Assembly: GCA_022316685.1 (NCBI GenBank)
Contig: JAKJHU010000023.1
Location: forward strand, 8,295,192-8,359,191
Reading direction: 5' to 3'
Source of the DNA: Progne subis subis
Taxonomy: Eukaryota; Chordata; Aves; Passeriformes; Hirundinidae
DNA length: 64,000 bases
In this document: piece after piece, positions 37,613 to 50,614 of the stretch
How positions within the stretch are numbered: the stretch's first letter is position 1
How the letters are laid out: each line of letters begins with the position of its first letter
Notes under the pieces: model-generated
Told to the model about the DNA's origin: nothing
Database searches by the model: none
The model's input: only the letters and a program-made list of their open reading frames with translations
Translations under genes and position numbers: made by a program

Positions 37613-40352
37613 AAGCTTTTAAAAGCAAAGTCAAGAATGAGCCTGGTATATGTGTCAAAGAACACTAAATACCCCTGGTTTAAAAAAACTATCAAAATTA
37701 TTATTAAACTGAACTGCATATGCATTGAGGAACAACTAAAGTACCCAAATAATCTTAATTTTTAATCTGCTGAGAGACAACCATCTCTGATTTTGCTGAA
37801 AGTACACACTACAAAACTCTAGGTCTGTTTTTGTTTACATATATACATGAATATATATCTCTAGTCTACAGTACTAAATGTAGTGCTCCGTGGTCATGCC
37901 AACCTTTGTATTTTTCATGTAAGTACTATAATTTTATGATCTGAACCCATGAGATCTGTACATAGGAGAGCAGAGCTGGTGATAGCTCTAATGGCACTGT
38001 GTAATTCCCAGGAAGAGACAAGGTGCTTTGCTTGGCAGACTGGAGCAGCAGACAAGGAGGAGGAGAAAGTAGTACCAGCCTCCTGGGGGATGGGTGGGAG
38101 GCTTTAAGCCAATGTCTGGCCTCATGAACTAATGCCACAGATGTCCATTCAGCCTCATAATGTTTCTGAATTCTCCAACAACCTCCACCTTTTTGATCAG
38201 AACAACCAGAGCATGGCAAACTGCACATACAGCTTCAATGAGGCTGTGTCTGAAACATTTTTCAGAGTCAAGGCAGCAGTGGCAGAGAGAACAGATCCAA
38301 AATTACAGAGGAGATAAAGAAAAGGAATCTGAAGGGTAAGGTTGAGGTAACAGCATATCAGAGACTCTGGTTCAGACCTTTGTCCTTCATATGAATGAGG
38401 TGTCAGGTCTGCAGTCATCTGCCCCTATGCCTGAGGCCAAATGCACGTCCTGCCATCATTGCTAACCCCCACAAAGACATTTTGTCATGTCCTGTGGTGA
38501 CAAAGCCCTGCTGTACTGGTGCTAGAGAGTGTAAGAGAGCTATGCCCAGAGGTCCAGGTTCTTGGACCAGGTTCTTCTACCACTGTGCAGCAGGTCTAAC
38601 CCACCTCACTGCCTGTGCAGCCACACATAGCTGATATGAAAGCACACAGAAAGACTTTATACCAGAGATGCAAGAGGAGTGGTCTCACCCTGTGTCCAAT
38701 GGAAGGCTGCTCTGTGCATTGCAGCAATACCTAGGGGCTTCCATTGCTTGTAAGAAAGCCCCGTGAGGTACCCAGCAGGAACAGGCTCTGGACTCTCTGA
38801 TGACCATTTCTTACCCAGGTTTGCCTTACTGAAGAAAGACCAAAACCTCCCTCTTCTCTTTCCCAGCTCAGGATCAACTGAGCTGTTCTCACTCCATCTC
38901 CAAACCTTGGCCTTATATGCCTTTTAAGACCCCATGAGCTCACATTCTTTGTTTCCAGGCTTCCTTCTATGACTCCAGGCTCACAAATGTTTTGTCTGAC
39001 AAGAAATATGAAAAGGCATTCCTGACATCACCCTGTGGGCAGTGCTGGGGCATCAGAGAGGGTGGCTTGTCCATAACTTGGTGTTCCTGGGAGGCTCAAT
39101 CACCCTTTCAGGTGCAGGGGATCTGTATGCTTGTGGTGGTCCCCGAGTAGCACATGTCATCTCATCGGGGAATTCACGGTCTGCAGTGGACAAATGGAGT
39201 CAGCCTTGTTCATGCTGCCACTAGCTTTCATCTGTGCCTCTCTGCAGAACCACTATAGGACTCTTCCACAGCTGCTCCAGCAGCTTAACACCACAGACTG
39301 ATCATCACAAGGCGCAACACCCTTCACAACTCAAACAGAAGCATCACCTTGCGACAGACCAGCAGGGAAGCTGAGAGATACTAACAAATTGTGTTGGATG
39401 TGTGTATCACAGCCCTTGCTGAATGTACTGAGGCCATTTCCCTTCCAGCCACTTTTTTCATGGGTAATTTCTGTGGCATCCTGGACAGGGTTCAAAGAGC
39501 TGCAACTGCGTGCAAGCCCTGCTACAGGAACAATGGACAGGAGCAAAATTTCTGAGTTCCAATCCACTTGTCCATCTGTGTTAGGCACTTCAGTGAAATA
39601 GGGTTACACAGAGCATGATTAAGAGGAATCACAGGCTCTTGGTGGATTTCATTGCTCAGCCTGTGCTGTCATCACCTTCCATAAAGATCCTGACAAGTTC
39701 CCTCTGGCAGATAAGACCCTTACTTGGCTTCGTTCTTAATAGGAGTGTACTGTGACTGTCAGAAATATCATTACCATTGAAAAAATGGATGCCACATTCA
39801 GACAAGTGCAACAGAATGTCAGAGAATATCTTCCATACTCAGATCTCTTCTGCTTCTCAAAAATGACATATAATGCTCAAATAACAGGGCCTAAAATATG
39901 CCAGATAGCCAGAACATGTGTGTTGAACTCTGATATTTTGGAGTCACTGGGAAGCAGTAACACCAGAGTAGTAAGGTAGATGTTTAACACCCACATCATC
40001 ACAGTAACTGTGGATTCTAGTCTGGTGCTGTTGCAGCCACACGAAGCCAGTGAAATGTCATCTGTCCTCAGCAAATATGGAAGGCACTCACTCTTCTGCT
40101 ATGTCCAGCGCTTTGCTATATACCTGACATGAATTTTCCATACCCAAACTAGTAAGGCAAAATCCATGCCAGCTTCAAAGACACTTCAGAGACACCCTTG
40201 TGACTTGCATTCAATCAGTTTGTCAACAAGCTGTCCCCTGGCAAGGCACTCAGACATGGCAGTGCTTTCAGGATATGTCTGGTGTGAAAGGAATAGCCTC
40301 TGTCAGTAGGAGCAAAGAAATATGTTGAACCTCTTCTTTGTTTCTCTAACTT
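37613..40352. other. Unique non-coding sequence, no gene seen
   Basis: AT-rich to about 37930, then balanced. Open frames are at most about 100 codons, without domains. Confidence 0.5.
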
Positions 40353-40497
40353 CACAGAATAACAGCACATTCTGAGTTGAAAAGGACCCACAAGGATCAT
40401 GAAGTCCAACTTTTAAGTGAATATCCCATATGGGGATTAAACACACGACCTTGGTGTTTTTGCACCATGCTCTGACCAACTGAAATAATTTCAGTCC
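40353..40497 (-). mobile_element. tRNA-Ile-derived SINE with CR1 tail (TguSINE1-like)
   Basis: On the minus strand the first 75 bases (plus 40422-40497) read like tRNA-Ile. They have a TCAGTTGGTCAGAGC box A region, GGTGCAAAAACACCAAGG in the anticodon arm and CCCCATATGGGAT at the acceptor end. The rest matches the CR1 3' end and finishes TTCTGTG. A tRNA-Ile head joined to a CR1 tail is the structure described for TguSINE1 of zebra finch, mobilised by CR1 reverse transcriptase. Box B is decayed (TGTTTAATCC) and the anticodon loop is altered, so the copy should be inactive. It is not a functional tRNA gene. Confidence 0.9.
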
Positions 40498-41979
40498 ACT
40501 CTGCTTCCTACTGCTTCTGCTGAGCAAAAGGTCTGGACCACCTGAGGGCAATACTGGCAGCCCCCATGGAGGAAAAGAGACAGAAAGATAATATGTGCCC
40601 AAATGCAGACGCTGATATCTACCATCAGTAGGTCATTTCCATCCAGACCCTGGAGGCCTGAAGACACACAACACAGCAAATGTGGAAGCTGCTGTCTTGC
40701 TCAGTGAAATTCATGTCTGCTGGAAAAGGAGGCCTCCAGCAGCCAGCATAAATTGCAGCAGCCCTCACAGCCTACATCAGTTCACACCAGGGAATAAAAC
40801 CAAAGCATCTTGGCGTGAATCTTCCCCAAGATACACTCCATTGCTTTTTGCTCGCCAACAAGAACTAGGACATAACTTTTGTTATCTGTCATTATCTGTT
40901 TTCATGTTCTCACAAGCAAATGGGTAATGTTCCCTCAGCAGGTAGCACTCCGCAAGGATGGCCCTGGGAACAGATGAGTGCATTCATCGCAGGGACCTTT
41001 GCATTGAAACTGAACCCAGCGGATCTCTGGGGCTGCAAAGGCAGGCAAACAAACAGCAAAGGGGGCAGTGAAGTTATGCCAAACTTACACTGTGCAGTTG
41101 ATTTCCAGATCTGGTTCACTATCTGTATTAGCAAAGAACAAAGGAGGAGAAAGACTTAAAATATGATGCATGATAAAAACATTTCTCAGTGGGATGATTC
41201 TAAAAGTTTTCTGTTAGGCATCATCTGCTCTCTATGCCTTGAATAATGTTTCATTTTCAGAATTTATATCGCAAATAATAACCACATTTTCTTTCTTTTA
41301 GAAGTATCTGCGCAGGTCTTCAAATAGTTGGCTACCAGTCTGACCAAAGAATACTGAATAGATCTTTCTCCCAACCAAGGCCTCAAGAGAGAAGAGGATA
41401 ATAACACTACTTTGGCCCTTAGTGTTCCTCCTCAACAGACCCAGCTTCTTCTCAGCACAGACTTCTTTTTTGGTAGCTGGCAAAGTTCACTCCAGCAACT
41501 TGTGCAGCATTTCCTGCTGTCCCTTTTCCACTTTCTCAAGAAAACTGTGACAGAACAATATAGCTTTTGAGGCCAGAGTCGATTACCATCCCCAGATACT
41601 TTACATTCAACATGCCATCTGTGTTTTGTTTTCTTGTTAAGGGGGTTTTGTAACATTTTTTATTATCTACTGTAACTAGAAACAACAGCAGGAAATCATG
41701 TAGAGCAAAGCAAGTACAGCGAGTGATTTGGCTTCACAATCACTGGCCATCAATCCTCCACTTGAAAGATCCCCACTGCAAGCCTTTTCCGTCCTCTATT
41801 GCATGTGTACCTATGAGAGAGAGAGGGTGTGAGAGTAGGGCAAAAGCATGCATGTCAGAAGGGCAGGAGATGGTTAAAAACACTCCCCAAAAATAAGGCA
41901 TAGCAGGGTTTGATGTTGTTGCAGTATCATTTGCAAACAGCATGCTAACTAGTTAACTCATTGCTAATTTTTCTGAGAG
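40498..41979. other. Unique non-coding sequence, no gene seen
   Basis: No recognised repeat and only short open frames. A short GA-rich run lies near 41814-41826. Confidence 0.5.
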
Positions 41980-42530
41980 GACACAAACTTTTTGCATCTT
42001 TGGTCAACCCAAGAGATTATCTGACTGTCCAATTTACTCGGTCCTGTGCTCCCAGCAATTTGATTAACAGCTTCGTTGATTAATAGTGATTAGTTTAACC
42101 AACGAACTTAACCTCAAAATTAATGTGTGGTCAGTAATTTAAGTGACTTGTGAAAAAAAGTCATCCTGATTGCTGTCTTGCAGCCCATTTTCCATTAAAT
42201 CTTTTTTTTAATTTGTAACCTTCTGCTTTGTGTAAAAACTCACCATGTCACATAACTCCAGTTTCAGTGTTTGGACTCCTCTGTATACACTAAGTGGAGG
42301 AAAAAAGGAGGAAGCAACATGGATTATGATATCCTAGTGCAGGGTTACTGTAAAATTGCACTCGCTGCATGCCAGGGAATAGGAAATTTCATTTTCAAGG
42401 GCTCCCTGGGGGGCGGAGATAAACTACAAAAGTCACAACTTGTCATAATTAAACACTCATGCCCATTACACACAAAGGAAATTATGCACATTTATCTAGG
42501 TCATTGAAACATTCATATGGCAATACTATA
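41980..42530. other. Candidate conserved non-coding element
   Basis: Repeat-free, AT-rich sequence with a dense set of homeodomain-type cores (GATTAA, TTAATAG, GATTAG and AATTAATG between about 42060 and 42125). A second block with retained complexity follows (42310-42520). It has no coding support. The texture is that of vertebrate developmental enhancers, which is inference only. Confidence 0.32.
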
Positions 42531-44509
42531 CAGGAATGTCCATTAATATCCTGTAAGAATTTAGTGAAAGTGTCTCTCCCAGAAGCGATGCAAGGCTGCC
42601 TCTGATGAAGGTGCTGTAATAGCATGGAGGAGGTGGGGGAAGGGATGGGAATGGTTATTGTATTTCCAGAATGAATGTAAAAATACTTAGATGGGTATAC
42701 AAACCATTCCTTCTCTGCCAAGTAAAGCATAAATATGTTAATTGGATAAGCTTTTCATATCATTATTCTATATGGTTATCAAGCAATAGCAATAGAAAGG
42801 GTTTTAAAAGTAATAAAGAGCAAGCGTTGTGATGCTTGGAAGTGGGCTTGGTTCATCTAGTGAAACTTGGTGTACTGGAAGTTGGTAGCTCTGAAAATAT
42901 CTCCATCTATTCTCTCATATTTGTATTTATTTTGAGTATCTACTTTCTGTGGGAATGCGTGTGTGAGTTAACAAATAAGAAAATATTTTTCTACAGATAT
43001 TGCTGTAGATATCCATATTCACTTTATTCTTGTCATCTCCTCAGTGGAAAACTGTAGTAATTTTGCTTGCCCTTTGGTACTTCCCAAAAGTCAAAAATAT
43101 GTTTTTCCCCATTAAAAACACAGCAAGGATTGTTAGAAACAACCCTGATGAGTTTGGCACTGGCATCTCCTGGGAAATTATTGGCCAGGTGTCACTAATG
43201 GCTCTCAGCTTTGTGTCAACACTCCAAGTTACTCTTAATCCCCAGAACAGGCTCTGCTCTTTATTGCTTAATTAGAACACAAACAGTTTTATGAAAATAG
43301 CACTGATGGTCTGACTCAAATTCACAAAAGAAGATAAAATGCAGAAGTTAAGGGTTAAAAAAAAAAATCCCAGCACTAACACACAGCCATCTGTGTAAGT
43401 AGGTTTTGTTTTATGGCAAACACTGTTAATAGAAATGGCTGAAAATTTATTTTTTTCAGAAACTGATCTTTTGCAGCTAAAAGACCTGTATTCATTTGCT
43501 TTTATTCCTAGATTATGGTTTATGCTGTTTGGACCACTGCCAAGTATGTGACAACCCTTGTGTGGGAAAGTGGCATGAATTTTAAGAATGAATGAGTAGT
43601 CTTCCAAGTGTTTGTGCCAGAAGCACCTCATTCACTAGTGGTGTTTTTTACTTATATAAGACGTTTTATTTATCCAATCAAAGAAAAAATCTTACCATAT
43701 GACCCCTGAAATTTGTGCATCTCAGAGAGCCATCAGGTAGAAGAACTCACAATTTTGATATTCCATCAAAATATTGGGTAAAGCTCTCACTCAATAAACA
43801 TGTTCATAGGAAATCCGTAGTAAGTCATGAACCATTTTTTAAAATTCAAAACGACAGGAGTTTGTGATAACATCCTGAGGTTATTTCACTTTTGTTTGCT
43901 TTCAAAATGCTTTTCAAGCTCTGACATGTACAATAGTTTGCTGCTTGAAGAAGTGTTCCATCCCCAGCTCTAGAGGTTGAAAGGTCTGTCTAAAGAAGGG
44001 GGCACCTAAAAAGCCAAATCATTTTAACTATGAAAGTTTATTCTTCTAGATTCAAACTTTATTGCTGAAATGATCTAAGGATCATATTTATGAATATGTT
44101 TAACTTTTTTGTATGGATAAAGCAATCCAAATTAAGCCCAGTGCTCTGTTTAAAATATATGGCTTGCAATGTTAGTCTGACTGTAGAAGAAATTTCCAGA
44201 CCTGAACTAGTAAGACCCATGTCTGGATGTAGATTCAAACACATGATTTTGCTTAAGACACTTTGTTCCAGCTGCCAAAGAAAGAATTTTTATTCTTTAG
44301 CTATTTGTGAATCTGGATATACACCAGATACAGTCCTACAGTAAAGCAGGAACACGACCTTTAGACTTTTACAGAAAACCAATGCTAAAATGCAATTCAA
44401 ATGATTGTTTTACAATGCATTAAAAAACCCTTTCTCTTCCAAATTAGCAGATAACTCTAGACTAAGTCCCATTTCCTTCAAGAGGATGTTAGTGAAAATA
44501 AGCTATTAC
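42531..44509. other. Unique non-coding sequence, no gene seen
   Basis: AT-rich. Open frames of up to 119 codons have no recognisable domains. No repeat identified. Confidence 0.5.
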
Positions 44510-44709
44510 TTTATAGGTTTTCATTGATGTCTGTCCCTTGGAAAAATAAGAAAAGCAGTGATGCAGCCATCAGTGCTTTGAATGCATTTGGAATACGTGC
44601 CATACCTATTAGCAGTGCTATTATCCCTGTCGGCAGCGCTGCTGTGTTTCTGCTAAGCTGCCTCCGAAGGCTCACATCCATACAATGCATCCTGTTTCTT
44701 CTTCTTCTT
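44510..44709. other. Candidate conserved non-coding element before A16 run
   Basis: A repeat-free block with alternating short motifs (TTTGAATGCATTTGG, GTCGGCAGCGCTGCTG) and retained CpGs runs directly into 16 A residues (44710-44725). A 69-codon plus frame crosses it but has no recognisable domain. Either a conserved element or a very old retroposed sequence is possible. Confidence 0.25.
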
Positions 44710-44725
44710 AAAAAAAAAAAAAAAA
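44710..44725. repeat. A16 homopolymer
   Basis: A simple A run directly after a CTTCTTCTT stretch. No AATAAA lies in the preceding 30 bases. Confidence 0.85.
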
Positions 44726-45817
44726 TCACTTAAGCTGACTTCTGCTAATCCCCCTGGCCACACAGAGTGGGCTCAATCAAGTTGAGGAGCCAATTTATAA
44801 TCAGATCTATAGTAACTCTTGCAAGATCGAAATTTAGCTTCACATTTGGAAAAGGTGAGGGGGGGAGGAAATGTTGGAAGTTTTTCACAGCTATCCTGGT
44901 AACAAAATCTGCATGAACTTCCTATTGGAAATTACTGTAATAATACAGAACATCTACTGAGCAATATTAGTTACTCTCTTTTGTCTGTGTGTGTAACACA
45001 CAAGTACAAGTTTTAACAGTGCATATGCACTACAGACTTATGACTTTGTACATTCAAATAAAGAACTTTTGAGAGATGTGTTGCTTCATTTCTTTCAGCC
45101 AGTTTTAGTTTTAGCCTTTTTTAGCATGATATATAAATTTTACATATTGTGAAATACACCACACACTTGCAATATAAATTATTTCCCTGGGGTTTCCCTG
45201 GGGCAGAAAGGTTGATTTTAAGCAGATTATCTGTGCAAATGAGGCTGTGTGCATTTGTCACTCGAGTGTTCAATTAACTGGAAACTTGTAATAGCCATGT
45301 AGGACCTGAAACTTTTGTTCAGCTTAGCCTGTTAGGCTGCACTTCATATGCTGGCAAACAATTACTTTTTTGCACACGTGGTACTGTGTGAGGGAAATTT
45401 TCCCAAGTGAAGGGGAAAAAGTTAGGGCCCTCATTCTATGTACTGTATAGCCAACATTTGCTAAGCATGATGTGTTAGGTGTTGATCTTGCAGTACATCT
45501 CCAAGGCAAAATGAAGTTATGGATGTAGTGTGCCTTGGCCTACATAGACCTCACTGAATCTGCTTAGTCTGGGTAACAAGAGGAGTGAAAGGACGGTGTA
45601 CAGGAATCAGGTCAGCTCAGCAACCCAAGTGCCCTTCCAAGACTCATTAGTGAGGCCTGAAGCCTCTTCACTGCATCTCTGCTGATCTTGTACATTTTTA
45701 TAAGCACGCCTTCATCTTGTTATGGAGACAAGCTCCTAAAAATTGAGTCTGTCGGAAATTTGCCTCTCTCCTAAGACATTGGAAAAGGCCATCACCTTCT
45801 TCTTGCCTTTCCTTTAA
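44726..45817. other. Unique sequence with isolated poly(A)-type signal
   Basis: AATAAA at about 45057-45062 is followed by a TG-rich stretch (GAGAGATGTGTTGC), a reasonable plus-strand polyadenylation context. No exon could be linked to it, so it may be chance. A tandem GGGTTTCCCTG repeat lies near 45190. The block at 45185-45300 is repeat-free and enhancer-like. Confidence 0.35.
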
Positions 45818-45851
45818 ATGGATGGATGGATGGATAGATGGATGGATGGAC
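45818..45851. repeat. GGAT tetranucleotide microsatellite
   Basis: About eight ATGG units with one AGATGG interruption. A simple sequence repeat. Confidence 0.92.
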
Positions 45852-47099
45852 GGAAGGTATTTCCTAGGAGGAAACGTGACAGAAGTATGTCTTCAGGAAG
45901 GAAAGCATCAAAACAGGTAAGTAGTAAGAGCATAGTAGCCACCTGCAGGAAAGTTGCACCACATTCCAAGGGCCAAGGACAGAAATGCTCTGGGGTGACA
46001 CCACAGCAACTGCATTGGGATGCACCTGCAGGGTAGAGGCCACAAATGGGTAACATAACAGCAGAAATGCAACACATGGGAAAGTGCAGAACTTTGCTCA
46101 AAACTGAATGTAAGGCAACTCCAGCTGAGTCAAGAGAGAGTGGCAAGGGCTGAGGAAGTAAGCAAAGAGGACAAGATTTGCCACAGCATTCTTCCCAGAC
46201 TGGAAGGTGCCGTGCTCAAGGCAGCTGGTGCTGGGTCTGGGATGGCCCTGGGGTGAGGCAGCAGCACTTCAGCACAGATCCGTGGGTTGCTGAAGAAGTT
46301 ACTCCTGTGTGCCTGTTTTTCAACAGCATTCCCCAAGAGTTAACGTGCAGTTACAACACGTGCACTTACACACTTTCATACAGCATTGGTTGTTTAAGTT
46401 ATATCTGCATAAAATGAGTGTTCAAAATACTGAGCGGCTGCGTAACCAAGAGTTGAACAGACCTAAACACTTCATGAAATACTAACAAAATAGCTATAAA
46501 TCTCAAGCTTAAAATGCCCTGGTCAATACACGCAGAATATTTAATCTTACTTTTTCCTCAGGACACACATCATTAACTGCTAATCAACTCAAGCTTCAGA
46601 AATCCCTGAGCACTCTTCTCAGTTTTCAAAAATGCAGGCACAAAACAAAGTACTTTTTATCCCACCCTCAGCAAGGGTAACGGGTCCCAGAGGTGTCCAG
46701 GTGCAGGCAACATCACTGTGCTGCACAATGTACCATGCTGTGCTGTACTCACTTTGCCTTTTATAGAACACACACAAACCCCTTCAGGTTGACAAACGAA
46801 ACTGCTCCATGGCACATGGTGCTGCCCTGCAATTAGGCAGTGCCTGGGAAGCTGAAGCCAGCAGAACTTGCCTGCTCCCATTAAGTCTGGGCAGGCAGAT
46901 GCAGTCTCAGTGGGGCTGGGTGGGAGGGCTTGCTTTGCCCAGTGAGCTGAGCAGTGGCATCAGAGCAGATCCCTGGTGCCTGGAAGTCTTTATTTCCCTC
47001 TTGGAATCCAACCAGGGAATGGTCACCCTTTGTGTGCAGGGGCTGAGCTCAAGCACACCCTCTGCAGTGCCCTTATTTGTAAGGGAGGGGCTGCTATTT
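45852..47099. other. Unique non-coding sequence, no gene seen
   Basis: No supported gene or repeat. Open frames are at most about 110 codons. Confidence 0.5.
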
Positions 47100-47515
47100 A
47101 ATTAGCCTGTCGGGGATATGCTGTGCATTTCAACAGAATGAGAGAATGCTGCTTTGTTAAAATGCCTGCTTGCAGGTGCTAACAGGAGTAATCGGTGATT
47201 CCCCCCAGCATAACGTTTCTGCTGGGGAATTTCTGCCCCAGATCCTAGAGCCTCTCACATTCCTGAATAAGTGCACTGCAGCCTTGATTCTGCAGGCTTC
47301 TGCTCCAGAGCCTTCTCTCCATCTCTGTAAATTGTTGGGAAATTTATACAGAATGAACACAGAACCCGGGGGCTTGCCTTTATTTGAGTTCATATTTTGT
47401 GCCAGTGAGCTTGGCCACTTCTTCCGCTTCATCCTCTTTTTCTTGCCTTTTTTTCTCTGCCTTTTTGTTCCACAACTATTAATGCAGGGGGCTGCTGATT
47501 AAGGCGAAGGCTCAG
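47096..47515. other. Candidate conserved non-coding element
   Basis: It begins with TTTAATTAGC, a homeodomain-type palindromic core, and runs through complex, repeat-free sequence to CTGCTGATTAAGGCG. A 110-codon plus frame and a 91-codon minus frame both stay open, which can happen in slowly evolving sequence, but neither has a domain. Inference from texture only. Confidence 0.3.
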
Positions 47516-47721
47516 AAATCAAAATACAGCAAAGTCTACTCCATTAGGTGCAAGGAGCCCTGCACTGTGTTGGAGATAGACAGACACAGGATTAGATATG
47601 CAGGACAAGCACATGCAGGGACACTTCTGCTGGATTCCTGCCAGGCCCAGAATCAATTGCTTTTCCAATTACCCCATATTAAAAAATTCTGCCTACTGGG
47701 CTCCGCTGCTTGGGGAGTATG
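47516..47721. other. Unique non-coding sequence
   Basis: A short spacer between the candidate element and the CR1 copy. Nothing recognised. Confidence 0.4.
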
Positions 47722-48199
47722 GGTCTGAGGTGGCACTGGTGAGGCTGCACCTCAAAAACAGTGTTTGGTTTTGGTTCCCTTGGTTCAAGAAAGACACTGA
47801 GGTGCTGGAGCATGCCCAGAGAAGCTGGTGAAGGGTCTGGAGCACAAGTCTTACATGGAGCAGCTGAGAGAACTGGGGTTGTTTGGACTGGAGAAGAAGA
47901 GGCTCAGGGTAGATATTATTCTCTACAACTACCTGAAAGGAGGTTGTGGCAAGGTGGGGTCAGTCTCTTCTTCGATGTAACAAGTGACAGGGAGAGGGGA
48001 AATGGCTCAAGGTGCACATGGGGATATTAGGGGACATTTCTTCACTGAAAGAGTGAACAGGCATTGGAATAGGCCTGACAGTGTTAAAAAGGTATGTGGT
48101 TGTGGCATTTGGGGACATGGTTTAATGGTGGACCTGACAGTGCTGGGTTAATAGTTCGACTTGATGATCCTAGAGGTCTTTTCCAACCTGATTCTAAGA
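47722..48199 (+). mobile_element. CR1 LINE 3' part, plus strand
   Basis: About 480 bases follow the CR1 end in order: GAGGCTGCACCTC, GGAGCAGCTGAGAGAACTGG, TTTGGACTGGAGAAGAAGAGG, TACAACTACCTGAAAGGAGG, TTCTTCACTGAAAGAGTG, CATTGGAATAGGCCTG, GGACATGGTTTAATGGTGG and GACTTGATGATCCTAGAGG. It finishes just after TTTTCCAACCTGATTCTA. It covers the C-terminal end of the reverse-transcriptase ORF and the 3' untranslated region. Deletions and stops make it non-functional. This is the longest CR1 copy in the window, and it is 5'-truncated as is usual. Confidence 0.95.
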
Positions 48200-49284
48200 C
48201 AAATAATAAACCTGTGCTTCATCACATGGAAAGACAAACAGACCTCCATGATCTCAGACATCTCTCTGCCTAACAGTCAGAGTAGATGTACCTCCCCAAC
48301 CTCTGCCCATCTTTCTGCTGGAGGGCTCTCCAATTCCTGGTGTCCCACCTCATATATCTGTTTTCCAAATCCATAAGGAGGGTGATACTGCATTGCTAAA
48401 GGCACCTGCTCTGCCAGCGGGCCCTGGCTTCCAGGCCAAGTACAATGCAACATCTTCTAGCTCCACTGCTCCAGGCTGGGCCTGTCTGCAGCAAGATGAC
48501 TGAATCCACGCTTTGTGATACACTGAACTGTTCATCACAATGTCCCCATGGCTATGGGTTCAAATGAAGGAGCCAGGCTATTGAGCCAGCCATCACTGCA
48601 CAAAACACTTCCCTAGAAATGGCCGCCATGTTGCTCAGTGTGGAGGGGGGAGCAGGTTTTGACGTAAATTGGACCAAAAAAATTAATGACCTGGATGATT
48701 AGTACCAGGTACTTGAACTGAACCTTCATCTGAAGAAGGAAGGCGTGGAGGACTCTGGAGAGCTGTGCTAGTTCTGCGGAAGAGAGCTGCCTGGTTTGTA
48801 GCTCATTTCTGTGTTGGTCTGAGCCTCCTCGCCGCAGGCTAGAGGACGTTACCATAGCTGACTTTTATTTTTCCATTCTAGAGGGACATTTAAATAAGAA
48901 GGCTTTGCCTCACAGATGTCCCTCTTCTCTGACTCAGTCTGGTGTAAGAGAAATAAGGATATGGCCCAGAGGGACTAATCATATAAATAAGATTTTAGGA
49001 TTCGACTCAAGTAATAAATGAAAGACTAGCAATTTGGTATTATGAAACCCCAGCTGCATGAACTCTCAACTTCAGCCTAGTGCCTGTGCCAGCTTCCAGC
49101 TGGCTATCAGAAATCATTTCCACTTCAGTGAGACCAATGTTGAAATGTCCCCTTTATCCTTTTCCAAACCATGCCCACACATTCTAGCTCTATTTATTTT
49201 TACTACAATTTGAGCAGAAAAGGTGGCCTGACATCACTCTAGGAGTACTGCAGCATTCATTTGAATGCTTCAAGACTGACGCCT
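48200..49284. other. Unique non-coding sequence, no gene seen
   Basis: No supported gene or recognisable repeat. Confidence 0.5.
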
Positions 49285-49390
49285 GCCCTCCTTCCCACCC
49301 CACCGGGCTCAGGGTTCTGCCACGGCCCGTCCCCTCGGCCCCGACCCGCTCAGGCATGCTACACGGGGGCACAGTGCCCAAAACACGAAC
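49285..49390. other. Small CpG-rich cluster
   Basis: About nine CpGs lie in roughly 110 GC-rich bases (CACGGCCCGTCCCCTCGG, CCGACCCGCTC and neighbours), in a CpG-poor setting. It is too short for a standard CpG island. It could be a relic promoter, a GC-rich repeat fragment or a biased-gene-conversion spot. Confidence 0.45.
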
Positions 49391-50614
49391 AAAAAGTGAA
49401 AACAGAAGGGATTAAAAAAAAAAAAGAAGAAGAAAGAAAGCCAATTTCACAGGTTTTTAACCACAGTTTTGCCAAGGTTTTCGAGATATGGGTCTGGCTG
49501 GGCCTTCTCACCTTTGAGTGTGTTGCAGCTCATTCATCAGGAGTAGATGGCGGGGGGCCAGGCGTGGCTTTTGCTGAGTGGCGTTGGCTCATGTTCACCG
49601 GCTGGCCTGGGCTTTCCAGAGAGAGGGAATGAAATTCTCCACCACCCTGTCCTGTGAGCTCTGATCATGACATTTCAGCTTTCCTGCTGAGTGTGGCTTG
49701 AAGCAAGGAAGGTGGTGCAGGCACCACCCTGCCGTGGCTCCATACCCCAGGCAAGTGCTGCTGGAAAGCGTTTTTTGTGGAAATTTCTGGGTGACAGCAG
49801 CTGCAGGACAGCTGCTCTGGAGGTGGCTGTATTTTGTGTGGGAACCATATCTCTTAGGGGTGTGTGGAGTGAAGCCTTGGGGAAGCCCTTTGGGATGGGC
49901 AGCCGGGCAGCTCCTATGGCCACCAAGGGCAGCTGCCCCTACCCTGGGGCCCAATGTCATGTTGGTCCTGTTGTAATTTTAATATTTGAATGTGGCTGTT
50001 GGTGACCTGAGGGAGGCATTGCCATTAGCAGGATGTGGGGAGATGGTGGTGGCTGGGGGAGAGGGGGAGGCTGGCCCTGCAGACCCCCTTGCATGGCAAC
50101 TAGCAAGGCAGGGCATCTGAGGGGAGCAGGGCCATAGGAACCTGCTGCTGGCTTTATTTTTAAACAAAACCTCAAATCCCTCATTTCTGACAGGGGAAGT
50201 TCAGTGCTGAAGGGGGAGGCTGGGGAGGGCTCTTGGGGGAAGCCACCAGGTTGGGTGAGTGTGAGCAGTGCATCTCAGAGGAACAGAGGTCCAGACCAAA
50301 GTCAGTTTGGTAGGCAAAGGGGCAGGAAGGACTTGACAGAGGCTGATGCTGTCCAAGGAGGAGTATGGCTGAGCATGGAGTACCTGTGTTGTGTCAGAGT
50401 GTTCTGGGCATGCAGTTCTCTGCAAGGCTGGTTCATTTCTGTCACTGGGAACTGAGGCACAAGAAAATATTTGTCACTTTTAAGGATTTTTACCATCATA
50501 CATGGTCATAGATTAATGTCTGCATATCCTCAAGTGCCAGCTTTTAAGAGCTAGATCACCAACAAGTGGGTTTTTCTGGTTGTTTTAGTTGGTCCAACCT
50601 TTCTCTCTTTTAAT
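49391..50614. other. Unique non-coding sequence, GC-richer, no gene seen
   Basis: Open frames of up to 123 codons occur on both strands because the sequence is GC-richer. None has a recognisable domain. A G-rich stretch lies near 50036-50070. Confidence 0.5.

Noticed and set aside
40422..40497. tRNA-Ile gene on the minus strand
   Set aside because: Decayed B box, altered anticodon arm and a fused CR1 tail show it is the head of a SINE.
44524..44733. 69-codon frame with hydrophobic stretch ahead of A16
   Set aside because: Ends in the homopolymer, with no recognisable family. Better explained as a non-coding element next to a poly(A) run.
45057..45062. End of a real gene (AATAAA plus TG-rich downstream element)
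   Set aside because: No upstream exon or open frame with a recognisable product could be connected. Isolated hexamers are frequent by chance in AT-rich DNA.
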